From NCBI GenBank assembly GCA_020354085.1, contig CP070641.1, positions 432,695 through 439,717 of the forward strand: a DNA stretch of 7,023 bases, given 5' to 3'. The position numbers and the translations under genes are program-made. This document shows, one piece after another, positions 6,020-7,023 of this stretch (position 1 is its first letter; every line of letters starts with the position of its first letter). This DNA is from Pseudomonadota bacterium. Its GTDB lineage: Bacteria > Pseudomonadota > Gammaproteobacteria > Acidiferrobacterales > Sulfurifustaceae. The notes beneath the pieces were generated by a model that did not search any database, was not told the origin of the DNA, and worked only from the letters and a program-made list of their open reading frames with translations.

Positions 6020-6888
6020 GCGGTCTGGACCTCGATAGCGGGTGTCACCGCGCGCGCAACGGGAGCGGCGTCGAGCACCACGTCTTGCGCCCCGTGGTAG
6101 ACGAGAAAATGGCTGCCCTTGGCGCGCGCGATCATAACGATGCCAAGCTCTTGCGCGAGCTCCAACCCCATGTGTGTGATGCCGGAGCGCGACAGCAGTA
6201 CGGGAATGCCCATGTGCGCGGCCTTCATGACGATCTCGGAGGTGAGTCGGCCGGTGGTGTAGAAGATCTTGTCCGCGCCCGGGATGCGGTCGAGCCACAT
6301 GCGCCCGGCGATGGCATCCGCCGCGTTGTGGCGCCCGACGTCCTCGACGAAATGCAACACGGCGATGTCCTGACACAGGGCACAGCCGTGCACCGCGCCA
6401 GCCGAGCGGTAGATTTCGTTTTCGGCCGACAGCGCGCGCAGCAGGCCGTAGATACGTGACTGACGTACCTGCACGCGCGGCAGGTGCAGCTCGTAGAGCT
6501 TGTCGAGCGTGCAGGAAAACACCGTGCCCTGGCCGCAGCCGGTGGTGATGGTGCGGTTGGCGAGCTTGCGTTCCCAGTCGATGATGCCCTGACCGTGGGT
6601 GGTTTCGATCTGCACCACGCCGCGGTCCCAGTCGACCACGACCGACTTGATGTCCTCGATGCGCTCGATCAGGCGTTGGTTGTGCAGGTAGCCGAGCGCG
6701 AGTTCCTCGGGGTTGGTACCGAGCGTCATGAGGGTGACGACCTCGCGCTGATCGACCTTGAGCGTAAGCGGAAACTCCCCGGCGATGCGCAGATCGCGCG
6801 TAGCACCGTATTCGTCCATCGCTGTGACTGGATGAGTGGGTGCAAGCCCGGCTTGCGACATCTTCGGCTGGTAGAGCTGATTAACCAT
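6016..6888 (-). CDS. fdhD: Formate dehydrogenase accessory sulfurtransferase FdhD
   Basis: This 290-residue cytoplasmic protein belongs to the family that, in E. coli, passes sulfur from IscS to the Mo-bis-MGD cofactor, giving the sulfido ligand that formate dehydrogenase needs. Family motifs are clear: TTGCGQG (116-121) with C118 as the candidate persulfide cysteine, AGAVHGCALC (163-172) in place of the common TGGxHxA motif, VEDVGRHNAADAIAG (181-195), and TTGRLTSEIVMKAAHMGIPV (211-230) followed by SRSGITHMGLELAQELGI. The CxxC seen in E. coli FdhD is not conserved, as C118 is followed by GQG; this form occurs in other FdhD branches. I chose ATG 6888, one base after the stop of the gene before it; a GTG at 6897 would add three residues and overlap that gene. 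It is followed with a 4-bp overlap by the HTH-PBP gene. With a tungstate transporter nearby, the client may be a W- or Mo-containing formate dehydrogenase encoded outside the window. Confidence 0.94.
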   Translation of the reverse strand: MVNQLYQPKMSQAGLAPTHPVTAMDEYGATRDLRIAGEFPLTLKVDQREVVTLMTLGTNPEELALGYLHNQRLIERIEDIKSVVVDWDRGVVQIETTHGQGIIDWERKLANRTITTGCGQGTVFSCTLDKLYELHLPRVQVRQSRIYGLLRALSAENEIYRSAGAVHGCALCQDIAVLHFVEDVGRHNAADAIAGRMWLDRIPGADKIFYTTGRLTSEIVMKAAHMGIPVLLSRSGITHMGLELAQELGIVMIARAKGSHFLVYHGAQDVVLDAAPVARAVTPAIEVQTA

Positions 6889-6889
6889 T

Positions 6890-7021
6890 TCACCCACCCG
6901 TCACGTTCATATGGCGCAGGATCACGGGCGGCTGCGCCAACAGGAACTCATGGCCCTTGGGCTTGATGGCCATGGCGGCGACCATCACCTGTTTGAGTTG
7001 GGTATCGTCGCCGGGCGTAGC
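6890..7021 (-). CDS. C-terminal end of an unidentified gene upstream of fdhD (runs off right edge)
   Basis: The minus strand carries an open frame from the right edge to a TGA at 6892-6890, one base before the fdhD ATG. The last 43 residues include QLKQVMVAAMAIKPKGHEFL and end in PPVILRHMNVTGG. I do not recognise the family from this tail. The 1-bp spacing to fdhD shows it is the preceding gene of the same operon, so a formate dehydrogenase subunit or accessory protein is a fair guess from context only. The frame choice rests on it being the only one of the three minus-strand frames open across this stretch and ending so tightly at fdhD. Confidence 0.65.
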   Translation of the reverse strand, partial: ATPGDDTQLKQVMVAAMAIKPKGHEFLLAQPPVILRHMNVTGG

Positions 7022-7023
7022 GC

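Noticed and set aside
5528..6100. Long plus-strand open frame opposite the HTH-PBP gene
   Set aside because: It is antisense to a gene with clear domains, lacks a recognisable product, and long shadow frames are common at this GC content.
6020..6376. N-terminal extension of the HTH-PBP frame up to 6376
   Set aside because: It lies wholly within fdhD in another frame and reads as arginine-, histidine- and glycine-rich shadow; the ATG at 6019 in the ATGA overlap is the natural start.

Overview
The window looks like chromosomal DNA of a GC-rich proteobacterium. The coding style, the NtrC/sigma-54 regulation and the Tup/FdhD content fit the beta- or gammaproteobacteria, but genus and species cannot be read from it. 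I see no RNA gene, mobile element, CRISPR array or phage gene. Coding density is very high: the only non-coding stretch of any size is the 287 bp divergent regulatory region at 1041-1327.

Layout. (i) 1-1040, minus strand: a tungstate-type ABC uptake operon, with tupA (periplasmic binding protein) followed 4 bp later by tupB (permease), which runs off the left edge. (ii) 1041-1327: a divergent control region. Facing tupA it carries a near-perfect sigma-54 (-24/-12) promoter, and further out inverted repeats placed where enhancer sites are expected. (iii) 1328-5041, plus strand: a three-gene operon of an NtrC-class response regulator with the GAFTGA sigma-54 contact loop, a membrane sensor histidine kinase with a periplasmic domain of about 280 residues, and a 74-residue DUF6494-like protein whose start lies inside the end of the kinase gene. 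(iv) 5048-7021, minus strand, convergent with (iii) and only 6 bp away: the tail of an unidentified gene, then fdhD (formate dehydrogenase sulfurtransferase), then a MerR/excisionase-type HTH protein fused to a molybdate/tungstate-type PBP-like domain. The last two overlap by 4 bp (ATGA), and fdhD starts 1 bp after the preceding stop.

How the genes may work together. The Tup transporter brings in tungstate (or molybdate). FdhD activates a Mo/W-bis-pyranopterin formate dehydrogenase. The HTH-PBP protein could be a cytoplasmic oxyanion or cofactor sensor. The sigma-54 promoter of tupA faces the gene of a sigma-54 activator, and candidate enhancer sites lie between them. The simplest model is that the two-component system switches on tungstate uptake in response to a periplasmic signal. 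This differs from the usual control of molybdate/tungstate uptake by one-component repressors of the ModE type. The genes and the promoter match are read from sequence; the regulatory circuit is inference.
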